Notes under the pieces: model-generated
Databases searched by the model: none
Told to the model about the DNA's origin: nothing
The model's input: only the letters and a program-made list of their open reading frames with translations
NCBI GenBank assembly: GCA_930367205.1
Contig: OV884015.1
Location: 372,001 to 436,000, forward strand
Source of the DNA: Acanthosoma haemorrhoidale
Lineage: Eukaryota > Arthropoda > Insecta > Hemiptera > Acanthosomatidae
Direction of reading: 5' to 3'
Length of the DNA: 64,000 bases
Made by a program: the position numbers and the translations under genes
In this document: piece after piece, positions 62,238-64,000 of the stretch
Layout: each line of letters begins with the position of its first letter
Numbering within the stretch: position 1 is the first letter of the stretch

Positions 62238-63316
62238 AACTCGTAGCTTTGATCATACGATCGTATCACGTGATACAATTAGTGCCAATGATGCGGTACA
62301 CTATCATAATCGACATCATTTAATAGTATATTCACTCGTAACTTTTATATTACGATCGTATCACGTGATATAATGAGTGCCAATGATGCGGTACACTATC
62401 ATAATCGACATCATTTGATGTTATATTCACTCGTAACTTCAATCATACGATCGTATCACGTGATATAATGAGTGCAAATGATGCGGTACACTATCATAAT
62501 TGACATTATTTAATAGTATATTCACTCGTAACTTTCATTATACGATCGTATCACGTGATATAATGAGTGCCAGTGATGATAAGGTACACTATCATAATCG
62601 ACATCATTTGATGTTATATTTACTCGTATCTTTTATCATACGATCGCATTACGTGATACATTGAGTGCTAATGATACGGTACATTATCATTTTCGACATC
62701 ATTTGATGTTATATTTACTCGTAACTTTAATCATACGATCGTATCACATGATACAATAAGTGCTAATGATATGGTGCACTATTGTATTCAACATCATTTA
62801 ATAGTACATTCAATCGTAACTTTAATTATACGATCGTATCACGTGAAACAATGAGTGCTAATGATACATTATACAATCATATTCAACATCATTTGATGTT
62901 ATATTCACTCGTAACTTTCATCATACGATCGTATCACGTGAAATAATGAGTGCCAATGATGCGGTACACTATCATAATCAACATCATTTGATGTTATATT
63001 CACCTGTAACTTTAATCATACGATCGTATCTCGTGATACAATGAGTGCCAATGATGCGGTACACTATTATATTCGCATCATTTGATGTTATATTCATTCA
63101 TGACTTCAATCATACGATCGTATCACGTGATACAATGAGTGCCAATGATACAGTACACTGTCATAATCGACATTATTTAATAGTATATTCACTGTAACTT
63201 CAATCATACGATTGTATCACGTGATACAATAAGTGCAAATGAAACGGCACACTATCATATTTGACATCATTTGATGTCATATTCACTCGTAACTTTGATT
63301 ATACGATCGTATGATC
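62238..63316 (+). repeat. Satellite B block 22, about 11 monomers
   Basis: The length is 1,079 bp, a copy of block B16 at offset 16,919. The palindrome-derived junction is at 63297-63316. Confidence 0.92.
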
Positions 63317-63637
63317 TTGTACGTTAGCTCTTGCCCCATTATGTTCTCCTGATACCAAAACAAGGAAAATATCGTCGAAAACTCAAATTTTTACAAAAAT
63401 GAGTATTTCTTAGCTAGTACGTTAGCTCCTGCCTTATTATGTTCTCCTGATACCAAAACAAGGAAAATGTCATCAAAAAGTTAAATTTTTACATATAAGA
63501 GTATTTTATAGCTGGTACGTTAGCTCCTGAACAATTATGATTTCCTCATACCAAAACAAGAAAATATCGTCAAGAAGTATAATTTTACAAAAATGCGTAT
63601 TTTAAAGCTGGTACAATAATTCCTGCCCTATTATGTT
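63317..63637 (+). repeat. Satellite A block 23, three monomers
   Basis: The length is 321 bp, a copy of the short block A17. Confidence 0.92.
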
Positions 63638-64000
63638 AACTCGTAGCTTTGATCATACGATCGTATCACGTGATACAATTAGTGCCAATGATGCGGTACA
63701 CTATCATAATCGACATCATTTAATAGTATATTCACTCGTAACTTTCATATTACGATCGTATCACGTGATACTATGAGTGCCAATGGTACGGTACACTGTC
63801 ATAATCGACATCATTTGATGTTATATTCACCTGTAACTTTAATCATACAATCGTATCACGTGAAACAATGAGTGCCAATGATAAGGTACACTATCATAAT
63901 CGACATCATTTAATAGTATATTCACTCGTAACTTTCATTATACGATCGTATCACGTGATATAATGAGTGCCAGTGATGATAAGGTACACTATCATAATCG
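63638..64000 (+). repeat. Satellite B block 23 (cut by the window end)
   Basis: These are the first 363 bp of a B block that copies B17 and continues past the window. Confidence 0.92.

Noticed and set aside
1..64000. CENP-B box or telomeric repeats
   Set aside because: I saw no CENP-B-box-like string and no TTAGG or TTAGGG runs in either satellite; isolated TTAGG in CTATTAGGTT is part of one A variant.

Overview
The window looks like heterochromatin of an arthropod, most likely an insect. That reading rests on the one coding unit present, an errantivirus-type (gypsy-group) endogenous retrovirus with a baculovirus-F-like envelope gene, and on the surrounding AT-rich satellite DNA. The species cannot be named from the sequence. 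There is no host gene, tRNA, rRNA, CRISPR array or other mobile element; about 57 of the 64 kb is satellite.

Two unrelated satellites alternate throughout. Satellite A has a ~97 bp monomer (core 'TAGCTGGTACGTTAGCTCC ... GTTCTCCTGATACCAAAAC'). Satellite B has a ~95 bp monomer built on the dyads ATACGATCGTAT and GTATCACGTGATAC. I count 23 A blocks and 23 B blocks. Each B-to-A switch falls at the same base, at the end of a 20-bp palindrome GATCATACGATCGTATGATC (18-bp perfect core in one copy, single mismatch pairs in a few). All but one of the A-to-B switches also fall at one base, after 'CCTGCCCTATTAGGTT' or its ATGTT variant. Block lengths are quantised: B blocks are n x 95 plus about 32 bp, and A blocks are n x 97 plus about 36 bp. 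The composite A-plus-B arrangement is therefore what is amplified, and length changes happen in whole monomers.

Larger copies are layered on this. They are a ~3.62 kb tandem unit (3.2-10.4 kb), a ~12.48 kb offset copy (start of window against 12.5-14.2 kb), a 6,195 bp tandem duplication (about 47.2-59.6 kb), a 16,919 bp offset copy (43.5-47.1 against 60.4-64.0 kb), and a 760 bp eight-monomer unit inside the block at 58.8-61.0 kb. Scars include a ~0.5 kb inverted A segment at 10.5-11.05 kb, a non-canonical A/B join at 17.47 kb, a truncated monomer at 11.46 kb and a 10-bp slippage deletion near 41.89 kb.

The retrovirus occupies 22074-28922 (6,849 bp) inside an A block. In order it has a 252-bp LTR, a tRNA-Lys-type primer site, gag, a -1 frameshift at T TTT TTA, pol (protease, RT, RNase H, integrase), env overlapping the end of pol, a short purine tract and a second LTR identical to the first. 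It is flanked by GTC on both sides, and removing it with one GTC restores the expected n x 97 block length, so it is a clean and recent insertion. All three reading frames are open. However, the integrase position where the third catalytic acidic residue (Glu) is expected is Asn, so this copy may have depended on another copy's integrase, or the site is unusual.
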